Positions 12,305 through 24,620 of a stretch of DNA of 64,000 nucleotides are shown in pieces (position 1 is the stretch's first letter; each line of letters begins with the position of its first letter). Position numbers and translations under genes: made by a program. The notes below the pieces were generated by a model, which was not told the origin of the DNA, did not search any database, and saw only the letters and a program-made list of their open reading frames with translations. Source of the DNA: Torreya grandis (lineage: Eukaryota; Streptophyta; Pinopsida; Cupressales; Taxaceae); the NCBI GenBank assembly GCA_037957365.1, contig JARHVA010000122.1, positions 3,669,001 through 3,733,000 on the forward strand. Reading direction: 5' to 3'.

Positions 12305-13217
12305 CCCAGGTCAACCTATACCACACACTCCACCCTAGACACTCTCAATCAATAAGACCCTCACTCAACTCACTCAGCTCATCACAAAATCTCTATTGAC
12401 ATCATTTTCATAACTTCTAAAGAAGCCTCTATCATAGGTCATTATTTTATAAATAAACAAATGACATCTCTTTTTTGACCTTTAAGAGTCATTCTTTTAG
12501 GGCTTACATCCAACCACTGATGATCACTGGGTGACTATCAATGGTTGACCCTGACCATCGACTGTCACCCCTTTTAGATTTTTACCACCACTGATATTGT
12601 CTACAATCAAAACCATTACCACTACCAACCATTGGGATCACCTTCTTCACCAAAAAACTACCCACATTAACCTCACCTTGGATAATTTGGCTTGCCTTTT
12701 GTACCTTTTATGATAACCTTGCCTTGGTCATCTTGACTACTAAGACTACCTTTCCATGTTTGTATTACTTGAACTTAAATTATTTTTTGTGTACCAATAA
12801 TTTTTATTTATTTTTGGATCACATCCTACCTTGGATACTTGATAACACATTAACCTTGTCTAGGAGACTTGCATTTTCAAGTGTACCATAACCACCATGC
12901 TTAAATACAATCACTTATCCTTTTAGTACCACCTATTTTACCAACTAATTCAACTATGGTAGTTTATTCTATGCATGATTTGTGTCATCACACTTAATCC
13001 ATTTTATGCATATGTTTATGCTTAAATGCCTAACCTATCACCAAATTTGTCACCCACTTACCCGCTTATCAAACTTGCACCTGATTTTGTTTCACCTAGT
13101 CAATTCTCGATTTGAGGGGGAACACCTCCCATACTCGAGGCATCTGACCTTCTACCAACCTTCTATTTTTTGTTTTATAGCTTGTAGATATAAATGACAT
13201 AACAAAAAGGGGCCAAA
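12305..13217 (+). mobile_element. Element D: 3' non-coding region of a Gypsy element
   Basis: This section is similar to B's 3' non-coding region (52800-53239): both pass through a degenerate ACCTTGTCTA-GAGACT stretch, an ACCACCATGC block, a TTTGAGGGGGA-CACCTCC block and end in a polypurine tract before an LTR. It holds palindrome-type motifs near 12515-12570 (GACTATCAATGGTT, GACCATCGACTGTC). No coding frame is supported. The rest of D lies beyond element A, left of the window. Confidence 0.7.
13202..13217 (+). other. Polypurine tract of element D
   Basis: ACAAAAAGGGGCCAAA directly precedes the LTR start TGTAGGTGCA. It matches ATAAAAAGGGGTAAAA before the LTR at 53240. Confidence 0.75.
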
Positions 13218-13552
13218 TGTAGGTGCACCAAAAAACTATACACTATGGTTCCATATGTCTCATTGACCCTTATAATACCCCTTGACCCCCTTGGGACCAT
13301 TTCCCAATCATTTACCCCACCAATCATTAGTAAAAATGGCTAAGTTTAGATAATTTTAACTATGACCCTAACCATTGATGGTTAAACTTGACTGATAATA
13401 GTTTTCCTGTAACCACCTTAAGAGTTAACTTTAACTCAAACTCTAGCTTGATTTTTATTAATAGTTGTTTGATTTTCCACTTGCATTATCAATGCATGTT
13501 ATGCTAAAATTAGATATCTTGTTAGACTTATTATTTCACCACTCTCTTCCCT

Positions 13553-13561
13553 CTATATTAA
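13553..13561 (+). promoter_or_regulatory. Candidate TATA box in D's LTR
   Basis: CTATATTAAGAG lies 340 bp into the LTR. The same position in B's LTRs has CTATAAGAAGAG or CTATAATAAGAG, so the site is conserved between distant LTRs. Promoter role is inferred. Confidence 0.45.
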
Positions 13562-14108
13562 GAGAGGAAGAAGAGGTGAAAGTTGATCATAACTTATTGG
13601 TGTAAGAGATTAGATCTTCTTATACATGTATTCTTCTTACTTTTAGTGAATCTGAGAAATCTTCTAGTGAACTAGAGACCAAGACAGAGATCAAAAGTGT
13701 TGTTATAACTCATCATTCAATAGCTAAGGTACTATAACTCTATTGAAATTACTCTAAAATATACAACAAGCTTTCAACCAACCTCAACATTCTTCAGACC
13801 AATAATAGTAAAGATAAGTATCTATTTCTTATCAGGATTAAATTAAATTAGTTTCTTCAATTCATTCCTTGTATCACTTGATCTTCCATCCTACTTTACT
13901 ATGTTAGAGTTATACAACTATAGATATTTCTCCTCTTCCCCAAGACCACCCATAACCTCTTTTAATCATCTAAACACCCTCTACCTAAACTAAACACCTT
14001 TGAATATTACCCTCTATCTCACAACTAGCATCCAACCTAAACTCACCTTTTAAAACTTTCCCACAACTTTCCTAACCAAACTTCTCTTCCTAAGCCAAAT
14101 CCCACAAT

Positions 14109-14236
14109 AACCATTGATGGTCACCTAACCATCAACGGTCACCTAACTATTGACAATTTGACCCTAACCACCGATGGTCACTAACTACTGACAATCACCT
14201 AATCATTGATGGTTTGACATTAACTACTAATGGTCA
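14109..14236 (+). repeat. Palindromic repeat array in D's LTR, seven units
   Basis: Cores start at about 14111, 14129, 14147, 14168, 14185, 14203 and 14224 (CCATTGATGG, CCATCAACGG, CTATTGACAA and so on). Spacing is 17-21 bp, unlike the exact 19 bp in the B-type LTRs. Most units are degenerate forms of CCATCGATGG. Confidence 0.75.
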
Positions 14237-15479
14237 CTATATGTCAATTTTTAACAACAAGCTTATTTGACCTATTAGACCCTAACCAAATTCCACTTTA
14301 TGAGTTTTTATATTATCACAAAACTTTAATCTATTTTTTGAATCAATTTTGATTTATTTAGCATGAATATTTGATCATTTATTGATTTTAGTTAAGATCA
14401 CTTGTTTCTTCCAAGCATTTCTTGTGTTTAATTTTAGTATCTTCTATTATTTAATGCAATCATATAATTTCAGCATATCAGAACTTAGTTATTTAAAAGT
14501 GTGGACTAATAGCCTCTAAAGAAGATTGTGCTTCTTGGATCTATCTCATGATAGGAAATGCACCCTACTATCCAAATAATCAATCATTTTCTTAGTGATT
14601 TATTATTTGTAAGTCATCCTCCCTAGACAAAAGATTATTAGTAATCATCTGGATTCATGTGCACAACACATCTAGTTTCTACTAACCTCACCCTTCTTTT
14701 AAATTTTGCTCTATTCTATAATAGAAAATAAAATTTTTTTTTAGCGAAACAAAATTAACCAATGTGTAGTCATTTTTTCTCCACAACAATGTATCCAAAT
14801 GTCACTATTGTCACCAATCCATATTACCATAATACATGGGTAATTAGTCATTGCAACTTCTAAGTAAACTAAGTAGTGTTGAATATTGGGTTCACTAGGT
14901 TTTGTTGTAACCTAAAGTGTTTTCTTGTCTTTAATATGTCATGCTTCACCTATTTTTTTATTAGATTGATTAGTTCCCAAAAAAATTAAAATATATATGA
15001 ATAATAAACAACATGATATATCCCCTAAGGGATAATCTTATGTTAAGTTGGTTAAAAACCAATTCTTATTTATCTCCACTGTTAAATAATATTGTCACCT
15101 ATATTTTGTACAACACACTTTGACTCTTTTTGTATTCCCATTCCTCTTTCATCAACCTTCATAGATAACTTTCATTTAGGTTTGACTTTGATCTCTAAAA
15201 TTGTGCTTGGTTTCAATACTTTTGAAATGTTAGTAGGAACATAATTTACCTACTCTTCACCTTGCACCTTTTTTTCCAACCTTGTAGATTTCCCTTCCAA
15301 AAATTTATGAAATTCATATTTATGTTCATATTTCATCATGGCATGCCACTTTTGTATATTTTTTGAGAAACACTCTCTTCACCACTAGAACTTGAATCTT
15401 ATGATTTTTCATCTTTGAACCATGTTAAAATTTAGTTACATAACTTGTTCCAAAGATATATTTAATAAGTAAACATAAA

Positions 15480-16330
15480 ATACTATTATTAGATTAAGCA
15501 TTATAAAAAAATAATGGTACTTTCTCATCTAAAACAAAATATTTACTCACCACAATTTTTTATGTAGAGACATCTAGTAATCTATATGCATTCCTCTACT
15601 CATAATATCCAAAAAAAAATATACATGTTTCCCAATATAGAAGTAGTGGATTTTAAAACATGAAAATTACTTACATTAGGTGCTCTACTAGACCATACTC
15701 ATCCTGGTGTTACATTATGCAAGGCTTGTGTGGGACATTGGTTGAGAGTGTACATAGATGTATTGATAACTTTTGTCTAGTACTACTATGGTACATTGTG
15801 GCTATTTACCATACATCGTACCATATCAATGATTCTCTTGTTATACCTTGTGATGAATTCATTTTATTGTGTATAATACTTCTTGTGTATACTTTACTTA
15901 TTGCATAATTTATTTAGTTTATCAAAGATAAGCTCACCCCCATTAACTGATCTGATAGTTTTTACATGTTTCCCTCCCTATTTATCTATCATAGTTTTCC
16001 ATGAAAAAAAGTTAGATAAACATTTTCACTTTATATTTATAAAAAAATCCACAATTTTCTCAAAAAAATCATCTACAATCAACAAGTAATACACAGATTC
16101 AAATATTTAAGGTTTCTACATTAGAACATGAAAATACACATATACCAAATCTAATGCTTCTTTCATTCTTGGTTCCTTACCAATGTCAAATGGATGTAAA
16201 AACTACTTATCCATCTATTTTGAATATATGAAATTCCATTCACAATGTTAGTCTTACTTAATGTATGAAATACTGGTAATGAAGGTGACCATATCACTTA
16301 TGACGCAGCTCACTAGTGTATTCAACCACT
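15480..16330 (-). pseudogene. Copia integrase-RT relic
   Basis: Minus-strand pieces match the Copia polyprotein in order. They include NGISYIQNRW before the integrase core, YLLIVDDFFEKIVDFFYKYK (near 15990-16070; the VDDF block with the first catalytic Asp) and, further on, KNAYRLL-like text with CIFFFGYYE and NAYRLLDVST (about 15570-15640). The last two correspond to the usual CIFLGYS...YRLYDP block before RT. Stops and frameshifts are frequent and no catalytic set can be assembled. Confidence 0.65.
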
Positions 16331-16799
16331 ACTAATGCATGATCATTTATTATTTTGTGATCAACCAATTTGTAAAATACTTTGATACCAATACCAAAAA
16401 CAATGAGTTTCTTCTCATGAACATTACTAACCATGCATTTGTTTCATTTAAGCTCTGCATAAAGGTTAAGATTTGCAAATATTTCACTTATGGAAAGAAT
16501 ATTATTATTCATATCAGAAAAAAACCAAACATTATTGAAAGAATAAGTAACATAATTATTAAATTCAATAATAATATCACCATATCATATAACATATTGA
16601 AATGAACCATCATCTAAGGAAATTGATTCATTGCAGTTATCATCTTCAAAAAAATTACATATTAGTCTTTATGACACATGTAATGCTGATATGCACTCAA
16701 GTTAGAATACCATTTTTATGACTCTACTGACAAGTTTTATACCACCATAAATGAAAATTCATCTGATGAATATTTTTCATATTCTTTAGCCACATTTTT

Positions 16800-16990
16800 A
16801 GATTATGAATTATTTATATTATTTTCCAAATCATATTTTCTCTTTTGATAATCCCTCTTGAAATGCCCTAGATTCTTACAAGAATGGCATTTACACTTAG
16901 ACTTATTACCACTTTTGAAAGATTTATCACTTGAAAAATTACTACCACTATAATTTATTCTTCCCCCCTTGAATTGACTTGTACTAAACT
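16800..16990 (-). pseudogene. Copia gag zinc-knuckle fragment
   Basis: The minus strand reads CKCHSCKNLGHFKRDYQKRK, the C-x2-C-x4-H-x4-C knuckle of Copia gag with Tyr in place of the last Cys (TGT or TGC to TAT). A Ser/Lys-rich stretch precedes it, as is usual. This identifies the relic as Copia and sets its orientation. Confidence 0.7.
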
Positions 16991-17344
16991 CACTCTATAT
17001 AGAACTTGGTGTAGACATAAAAAATTTGCACACCATAATTCTAAATGTTGAAGTAGCCTTGGACCACCTTGGGACCCTCTCAAGACCAATCTAACCCTCT
17101 AAACCCTAACTGAGCTCGCCCAAAATAAATTTAACTTAACTAACTCAACCTAATCTTTTAGACCTTTTTACCCTTTGGCACTCGACCACCGATGGTCAAG
17201 ATCCACCTTCTCAACCAAGAGCATGCAAACTACCCACTTTACTTTTCTACTTATAACTTGTCTAAATCATATTGTGAGCCTTTGTATGGACAATTTATAA
17301 TTATACAACCTATTTAAACCTTCATTTTGACTTATTACTTGTGC

Positions 17345-17352
17345 CTATAAGA
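17345..17352 (+). promoter_or_regulatory. Candidate TATA box of B's LTR
   Basis: CTATAAGAAGAG occurs 336 bp into the LTR and is kept at the same place in the LTRs at 53240, 60395 and 63322. If it is the promoter, the proximal palindromic unit is in U3 and the distal array is transcribed. Confidence 0.45.
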
Positions 17353-17717
17353 AGAGAAGATCTTAGAGGTGAAATCTATCATCAATTGTTATCAAGAACT
17401 TTATGCATCTAGGAGTTTATTTCTTGTAGGTCAATTACAATCCAACAATCTAGCAATCATATCAAAGACTCAATTTACCACCACATCTCCACCAAGCCTT
17501 TAAATACTATTAATCTACTAGAATCAAGTTAGATTCTACTAATAGACCAACTGACTCAACCATCCACCCAATTAACTTATGGTAAGATGAGTATTTGTTC
17601 CTTAGTATTCATTTACTTTATTTCCATTTCACAATCAACCTAGAGCTTATCCATCTCTTGAAATCCATCTTTTAGATCTCATCAATCAATCAAAATACCA
17701 ACCCAAATCCTTGCATA

Positions 17718-17808
17718 GTAACCATTGATGGTTGACTCAACCACTAATCATCTATCCAATTGTCGATGGTCACCTTGATCATTGATGGTCACCTTAACCA
17801 CCGATGGT
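17718..17808 (+). repeat. 19-bp palindromic lattice in B's 5' LTR, five units
   Basis: Units begin at 17720, 17739, 17758, 17777 and 17796, each exactly 19 bp after the last. Cores are AACCATTGATGG, AACCACTAATCA, AATTGTCGATGG, GATCATTGATGG and AACCACCGATGG. The conserved CACTGTGGCACC follows the array in all B-type LTRs. Confidence 0.88.
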
Positions 17809-18334
17809 CACTGTGGCACCAAAACCTAGTAAGCTAATTTCACCAATGTACACCCAATCAAACTTGATTTTCTATGTTCCTAATTATAGATAGACCCCTT
17901 TCTAATTTTTTGAGGCATACTCCAACCCTCTATCACTAGTATTAATTAGTTTATCACTAATTTAATCATTTCTATCATATTTTTAAGCAAGCACTCTTAA
18001 ATTCAATTTTAGGACCTTTTGATTCATTGATGTTAGTACCTTCCTTTCTATTTATAATTTTAATTATTTAAAACATGTGGATTGATAGCCCCTAATGAAT
18101 ATCTCACTTCTGAGATCTAGCTATTGCTAGGCAATCCACCCAACTAGTTGTCTAACAAATAAGTTTGTTTTAGTGCTTTCTTATTTATAGGTTACCCTCC
18201 CAAGCCAAAGAGGATCTCTTCACAATATTCCAATTCAATATGTGCACTATCAATCAGGTTTTTCAACCATACCCATACTTAATGTCTTCTTTTCCTCTTT
18301 TCTAATAATAAATAAGAAACTCACTGAAAAATTA

Positions 18335-18354
18335 TATCATGCCTGGTGGGACCC
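18335..18354 (+). other. Primer-binding site of element B
   Basis: TATCATGCCTGGTGGGACCC corresponds to TGGCATGCCCGATGGGACCC in A, with GG decayed to AT at its start. Confidence 0.65.
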
Positions 18355-19126
18355 TTGTGTCTTTACTTGGGGTTCTTGTTTACTTCCATTCTCTCTATAT
18401 TGTTTGCTCATTAACAAAATAAAAACTTTCTTTTGGGATTAAAATTAAGTGCATACATCAATTGCTTGAAATTTTAGTTCACATAGCTTAACTTAAAGGA
18501 AAAGTAATCTATCATAGATTCACTCTTTGTTGCACACACTAAACCAAACCACTTTCACCAATTAGAACATCAAACAAACTTGAGACAAGGCCCAACTAGG
18601 AATTAATCACCTAGCAATAACCTTACCTTTTCTTGATGATCCTACTTGGAGGTCATTACTAAGGGGAGGACCAACTTAGCTCTCTAGTTGAGTATAATCT
18701 ATGGATATCAATGTATTTTGGATAAGCACCTAACACCCTTATCACTGTGGTATGTAAAGTGAGGGGGTAGGCCTCAATACTAAGCCATGTATTAATTCCA
18801 ATATAGATTATTTTTGAGTACCTAAACACAACCTAAAACCATCCATAGATTTCCTCTTTAGGACCTATTCTAAAATCCAATTTTAGTCCCACATCTTCTT
18901 AACCCATAAGATAAAAGTGAGATTAATTAAAACTCTAAGGCTTAATATATCTCTTAAAGCATGATTTTATTTATTTAATTTTTTTATCTTCTCTTTGTTT
19001 GAGTAGTGAGGTTGTTTGTGCTTTTTATCTCTCGTATCTTGCATGGTTCTCACTCGCCAGTATTGAAGAGACCTTGCAGAGAAAAACCTATCACCAAGTC
19101 AACCTACCTCTTCCACCTCTTCATCC
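18355..19126 (+). other. 5' untranslated leader of element B
   Basis: No reading frame is supported. The sequence is similar to the minus-strand leaders at 56035-56804 and, more weakly, 3683-4621. It contains low-complexity T-rich tracts near 18960-19000. Confidence 0.6.
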
Positions 19127-22100
19127 ATGGACTATACCTCTAAACCAGTAGACTATTCTCACCCTTTTGGAATTCCTACCTTTCCTTGAGAAGTTCCTCA
19201 AAGAGATGTATATTTTTATGCTTTCTTAGACAATAATCTTGTAGCCTTGCAACATTACCTTACAACCATGTCTTACCATATTATAGCTCTGACTCCATTC
19301 ATAGATTGACCTTATGGCATGCCTTCCTATTTCATAGGGAGTACCTCTATTTATATGATTACTACACAATCATTGAATACCAAATCTTCCTCATCGACCA
19401 ACAACCCCTTTGAGACTAGCATTGAAAACTAGCCAACCCAAACTACTACCACCCTTATACCTTCTACTCCTAAAAACCACTCATCCACTATAGGAGTGCC
19501 TACCTTTGGCACTACCAACCTTACTCTAGTTACCTTCAACCCATCAACCACCACTTCACTTCAAAGACTTATGGTGTCCATACCCTCTACCTTGTCACTG
19601 ATCAGTACAAGGGTCACCACCCTTCCATTAGTCACCAACCCAACTACCTCTCCTATCCAACAATAACCCCTTAGTCCAACCTTTGGCTACATCCCTAATA
19701 TACAAGGTCATGTACCCAATACTTAACCACTTAAATCTACCTATCCTTATGTATCTTCCACCCAATCATTGACATACACATACCCATATGTGGTAGCCTC
19801 TGAATATTCTACCCACTATCTGTATATTTCCAACCCATCGTAACAATATGCATCTTATACTACTTTAGGGGGAAAACCCCAAGCCAACTTGATGAAGATG
19901 CTTATAGAAAATATGACCACCCTAGATTCATTCATTTTGAGTGCTCATAAAATCTTATTATATGACCAATTTGTAATGATCCTATTCATCCATCCATACC
20001 TATCAATCCATATCCTACCCATGGGAACTTCCCAAGTTCTATAAATTTAAAAGTAAGGAGGATACCTAACCACACCTTAGGGATTTTAGGCATGCTTGCT
20101 ATCTCATCACCTATGATGATTCCATTCTCCTTTATACCTTCCCCATGTCTCTAGCTGGTCAAACATTAGATTGGTATAATACCATACCTAAGCACTCCCT
20201 TTTCTTTTTCACCTAACTAGCTCAAACCTTCTTAGACCACTTTTCAATCAATATCTCCAAGAAAGTTTTTATCACCAACTTCTACTCTATTTAATAATTT
20301 GAAGATGAATTTGTTGCCAATTATGTGGCTCATTGGAGGAGCCTATTTAACCAACTTTCCTTTTCCTTGCCTCAACCCAAACTCATAGAGATATTTGCTC
20401 ATGCATGTGCCAAGCATATCTCCTTCACACCACACTATATGTCCAAATATTCCAGACATTTTATGAAGATTTTACCATGGAATGTAAGTTGGAGAACCAA
20501 TCTAATGATGAAGGCAAGCTTAAGCTCAAAAATATGAGCTCAACCTATAAAATCAATGAGGCTTCTTCCTCTAAGTCAAGAAACAAACCCAATACTAATA
20601 CCAAGAATAAGGGAATCATGAATTTAGTTGTCCTTAAAGTTTCTCCTCCACCTTCTATCAACCAATCTAATCCTCCTACTTCCTCAAAGAAAAACTCAAG
20701 GAACCAAATGTATAACAACCAAAAGCAATTCAATCCACTTGGAAAATCGTATGCTTCTATCTTGGAGAAGTTATTGAAATATAATATCATTCAACTTCCT
20801 CCTATCAAGCCACCCCAACAATTTAACTCTTCTCATGATGCACTAAATTAATATAATGAGAATGATTTGTGTACCTTCCACTAAGTGACAAGACATGATG
20901 TCAGTAGGTGCAACACTTTTAAGAGCCTTGTCTAATCCCTCATTGACAAGGGGGAGATTACATTTGACAACCCCAATGCACCATCAAACTAAGCCCTTGA
21001 TATATTCAAGCAATCCTTCCCAAACCATGCTCCTACCAAGAATGAGAGAAATAATGTCAAGTGATCTCATGATACCCATACAATTAACATGGTCCTTGAT
21101 GCACTCATTATTGAACCATCTAGTATACAATCTTTTGATTCTCCATAATCTATTGAGATAGTGAACTCAACTCCTCTCCCTTCAGACACTTAGACTAAAG
21201 AAACACCATCCTCTCTCCCTCTAATTATTGAGGTAGTGGAGCTGCCAACCACCCTTTTAACTGATATACTAGAATAACCAACCATCACCACCCACCTTCA
21301 CCTTTAAGTATCAAGCAAACCACTCCCCTTTCGAAAACCATTCTTGAGGAAAAAATACCTATGTCTACTCCTCCCATAGAGGAATCAACCATCCAAGCCT
21401 CACATCTTTTGATTAAATAAGAATATGAGGTTACCATCCCCTTGTCTCTACCTATGGGCCTATCTTTTAGGTCCACTATTTATGGAATCAAACCAATCTA
21501 TAAATCCTTCTCTATGATAGTTTAAAAAAATAGATTTTATCTCTAACCTTGACATAGATTGAGCCACTTTATAATAGCAATTAGGTCTCCCTTATATCAC
21601 TTGACTAGAACCCTCAACTCTTTCTTGGTCAAACTAACCTATCACTTCCATTAAACAACCCCTTACCATATCTACACAAATAACCAAACCTTCTAACCAA
21701 CCAAATAAAACCTCCACCAAACCAAACAAACCCCAACCACTTAATCCAACCAAGACCCACGTAGCTAATCCCTCTCCTACCATCCCAACTAGGTTGACCA
21801 ATAATCTTGGTTCTTCCCTACTCTGAGCTTTAGTCACACATCTATGAAAGTATAGCTAACCCCCTCAATCCCACCAACCAAATACCAAAAAAAAGCAACC
21901 AAAGAGGCAAAACCATGAAAAATTTAGAAGGCCCAAATTTTGCCTCCCTCAACTTTTCCCTCCATTCTGGGGCCTCATCCCTCTACCTTGAGTAGGAAAC
22001 CTATTACCTCTACTAAAACCTCACCACCTCTTTTAATGACACCTTCGTAGTTGCTATCCAATGCACCTCTTTTCACCATGCTAACAATACTTAGATTACC

Positions 22101-22640
22101 TACCTTATGATTTTCTACCTCTAACTCACTAAACTCATTTCCTAGACTGAAGCCATCAACCAAACATAAAATTTTACCTAAGGCACCCACTACCAAACCT
22201 ATTTCCAAACAACCTCCTACCTTAACCACCAAATAAAAAACCACTAAACCTTTACCATCTTTGACCAAATCCTATTCAACCATTCTCCATAGGTTATTAC
22301 AAACTTCTTGTTTAGCCTTACCTCATATAAAACCCTTTAACCCTCTAGCTTCAAAACCTACCTGGTATAATGATCACCAAGTGTGTACTTATCGTAAGAC
22401 ATTGGGACATGATATAGATAACTACAAATCTCTCCAAACCATCATCCATCATCTTTATAATGAGGTTGATTTATTATTAAACAAACCTCCTATGAGCCCC
22501 ATATCAATCCAACCACCCACCATACCTACCCAACACTCACCCACTCCTCCACTCTCACTTAGGAGTGAAGATGAATCTGACCAATCCTCTATCTCAATGT
22601 CTCCTTCTATCCATACTATCAATGTGGTCATGAGAGCACA
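19127..22640 (+). pseudogene. gag relic of element B
   Basis: The start MDYTSKPVDYSHPF at 19127 is supported by the same beginning in A (3682, minus) and in the gag at 56034 (minus). A Ser/Thr/Pro-rich region precedes the capsid-like Retrotrans_gag domain (about 20075-20320: FRDFRHACYLITYDDSILLY, AGQTLDWYNTIP, AQTFLDHFSINISKKVF). A Lys/Asn/Pro-rich linker follows. The zinc-knuckle-like motif near 22382-22430 reads CTYRKTLGHDIDNYKSL: the third ligand His is Arg and the final Cys is Tyr. The Cys-to-Tyr change is shared with A. Many in-frame stops, mostly TAA and TAG. Confidence 0.82.
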
Positions 22641-23039
22641 ATAGAAGGATAAGGGGGAGGTTAAGGTGTCCATTCCTTGGACATACCCCTCCTCAAACTC
22701 ACATCAAACCCATACCTAAAAATCTTCATCTTCAACTAAACCCAAGGTGTTTATTTTTTGTGCTTCCCAATCTAACCCCTCAGAATCCATTTAAAGAGTT
22801 ATACTCAAACAACTTCACTAGACCCCAGTGAATATGAGCTTGTGTGCGTTAATCTCTACTTCCCCTATCACTACCAAACACTAATAGAGGCTTTATAATC
22901 CATTAAGGTCCAACTCGAGGACCCCCAACCTCTATGCACCTTTGTTGATGCTCTTCAAATTTCCAACCTTGTTACCTTTAAGGATTCAAAAATACCCTCT
23001 TATCCTAAGGACCTAGATCCTCCTCTCTTTATCACTACT

Positions 23040-23400
23040 TACATTAACCAAACTTGCATCAAATAGGTCATGATTGATGGGGGAGATAGCATAAACATCA
23101 TCTACTCTCATGCCTATAACCAACTCAACCCATTGGACAATGTTATGTCTGAATCCTCAATCATTCTTCATTCCTTGAATGATACCATGGCCACTACGTT
23201 GGGAAATATCATCCTTCATATTCATGTAGGACCCCACACACTCCTTGAATTGTTCTATATTATAGAAGGTGAATTCCAATAAAACATCTTATTGGGATGA
23301 CCTTGGATTTATTCTATGGGTTACGTTCCCTCTACCCTCCATTATTGTATTAAGTTTGAACATGAAGGATAGGTCATCACCATCCAATCTAACCCAAGTC
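23040..23400 (+). pseudogene. Aspartic protease relic of element B
   Basis: The frame CIK-stop-VMIDGGDSINIIYSHAYN covers the active-site strand (DGG in place of DSG/DTG, which is common in Tat elements). It continues through TLGNIILHIHVGPHT to the ILLG-stop-PWIYSMGYVPSTLH block typical of the C-terminal half of this protease. It would process the Gag-Pol polyprotein. At least three stops break it. Confidence 0.8.
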
Positions 23401-23417
23401 CTTTCTTGACATGAAAC

Positions 23418-24620
23418 ATGACCTATCACCATAAAAATGTCCTTTTACCCCCATCCAACATACCCTCAATATATAAAACTCAACCTCCAACCACTAAAGT
23501 GGGTATCATATCCCCTTCCATTGATGAGGTGTCAACTAGTTCCTATATACTTTCACACCAAGTCCTTAACATAGACCCTTTGGAATCCATGTTTCATCAC
23601 CTTTCACTAGGGGAGTGCCAAATTTTAGCACTAGATGCTTTCCCTACTCCTCCTAAGTACAAAAAACTTACCAACCAGTTGGGATATGATCCCAATGTCA
23701 GAACTATCATTCCTCTTAGACCTCCCAGCCATCAAACCCTTTTTGTCTATAGGGGACTTGATAAATCCCTTGCTTATCCTAACACCTCTTTGCCACTTCA
23801 ACCATTCATTTTCAACTTCTCTTACCTTGACAAACTAAGATTTGCTAAGACATACCTCCATCGATGTGCCTATAAAGGCTTTGGTCTTGGGTAATATGAG
23901 CATGGCCCACATGAACTGGTCACCATCAAAACTAAGAAGCCACACAAGAATTATGGACTTGGTTTCATCCTACCCAATAAAAATTAACGAAAAATACCTA
24001 CCACCACTATTGTTGAGGAAGATAACCCTCTTTACCTACCTCTCCCCTACTTGCATGTGGGGATGATGACATCATCCCACTTAAATTTTTTTTGTCAACA
24101 TGATCGACCTTGGAACTCTAACTTATCAGAAGGAGGGGGAGACCATAATCATCCCTTTGACCCATCCTGAGATGATAGGAAAAGACTCTCTTACCATTAA
24201 CACCATTTAATGTTAGGATGATGATTCTATTCTCACCTACCTTAGTGCCCCAAATTATTTAATCCATAAATCCCTTCCTCCTGAGACCTCAACCATGTTG
24301 AATGAATTCACAATGGATATCAAATTAGGTACTTTGGATAACCCCCACATTGTCAAATTAGGCAAATCTTTGAATACTAAGTAATTTCAAGACTTCCCCT
24401 CTTTCCTCAAAGATTGTAGCATAGCATTTGTTTGGTCTTACAATGATATTATTAGAATTAACCCCACCATTGATACCCATAACATAGTCACCTACCGTGA
24501 TGCCAAACCTATCAAGTAAAATCTCTAATGTATGTATCCTCATATAGCCCTTCTCATCAAATAAGATATTTAGTGTTTTGTATCTATCAACTTTATTCAA
24601 CCCATTAACTACCCCCAATA
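23418..24620 (+). pseudogene. Protease-RT linker of element B
   Basis: A mostly open stretch (158 codons from 23418) reads MTYHHKNVLLPPSNIPSIYK and continues without a recognisable domain, followed by broken frames to the RT start. In Tat elements a poorly conserved linker lies here. I infer coding from position and the one long open frame. No function is assigned. Confidence 0.5.

Larger units (their letters stand above)
13218..14751 (+). repeat. 3' LTR of element D
   Basis: It starts TGTAGGTGCACC after the polypurine tract and ends AGCGAAACA, about 1.53 kb. No primer-binding site follows, so it is a 3' LTR. It aligns in blocks with B's LTRs (the CCTAGACAAAAG block near the end, the palindromic array in the middle) but is clearly more distant than the other LTRs are from each other. 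The sequence after 14751 is Copia relic. Confidence 0.75.
14752..17009 (-). mobile_element. Ty1/Copia relic, interrupted by elements D and B
   Basis: On the minus strand the order from 17009 downward is gag zinc knuckle (about 16840-16900), integrase (about 15960-16330) and the start of the RT region (about 15490-15660), which is Copia order (integrase before RT). No LTR is visible. The left side abuts D's LTR end and the right side abuts B's LTR start, so both Gypsy elements inserted into this older copy or next to fragments of it. All frames are heavily broken. Confidence 0.7.
17010..18331 (+). repeat. 5' LTR of element B
   Basis: It runs from TGTAGACATAAA to GAAAAA (GAAACA in the other copies), 1322 bp. 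A primer-binding site follows. The preceding sequence is Copia relic, without a polypurine tract, as expected for a 5' LTR. It has a single proximal palindromic unit near 17185 and five distal ones at 17720-17806. Confidence 0.85.

Noticed and set aside
15660..15908. 82-codon hydrophobic plus-strand frame, possible small membrane protein
   Set aside because: Antisense to the Copia integrase/RT relic, which explains the sequence.
17718..17808. 19-bp regular repeats as a possible CRISPR-like array
   Set aside because: Repeats are degenerate, the interval between cores is part of the repeat, there are no unique spacers, and the array sits in LTRs of a plant retrotransposon.
20545..20790. 81-codon minus-strand frame in element B
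   Set aside because: Antisense of the gag linker; Leu/Gly-rich only because the sense strand is Pro/Lys/Asn-rich. The same applies to 21285-21476, 21634-21837, 21975-22268 and 22455-22673.
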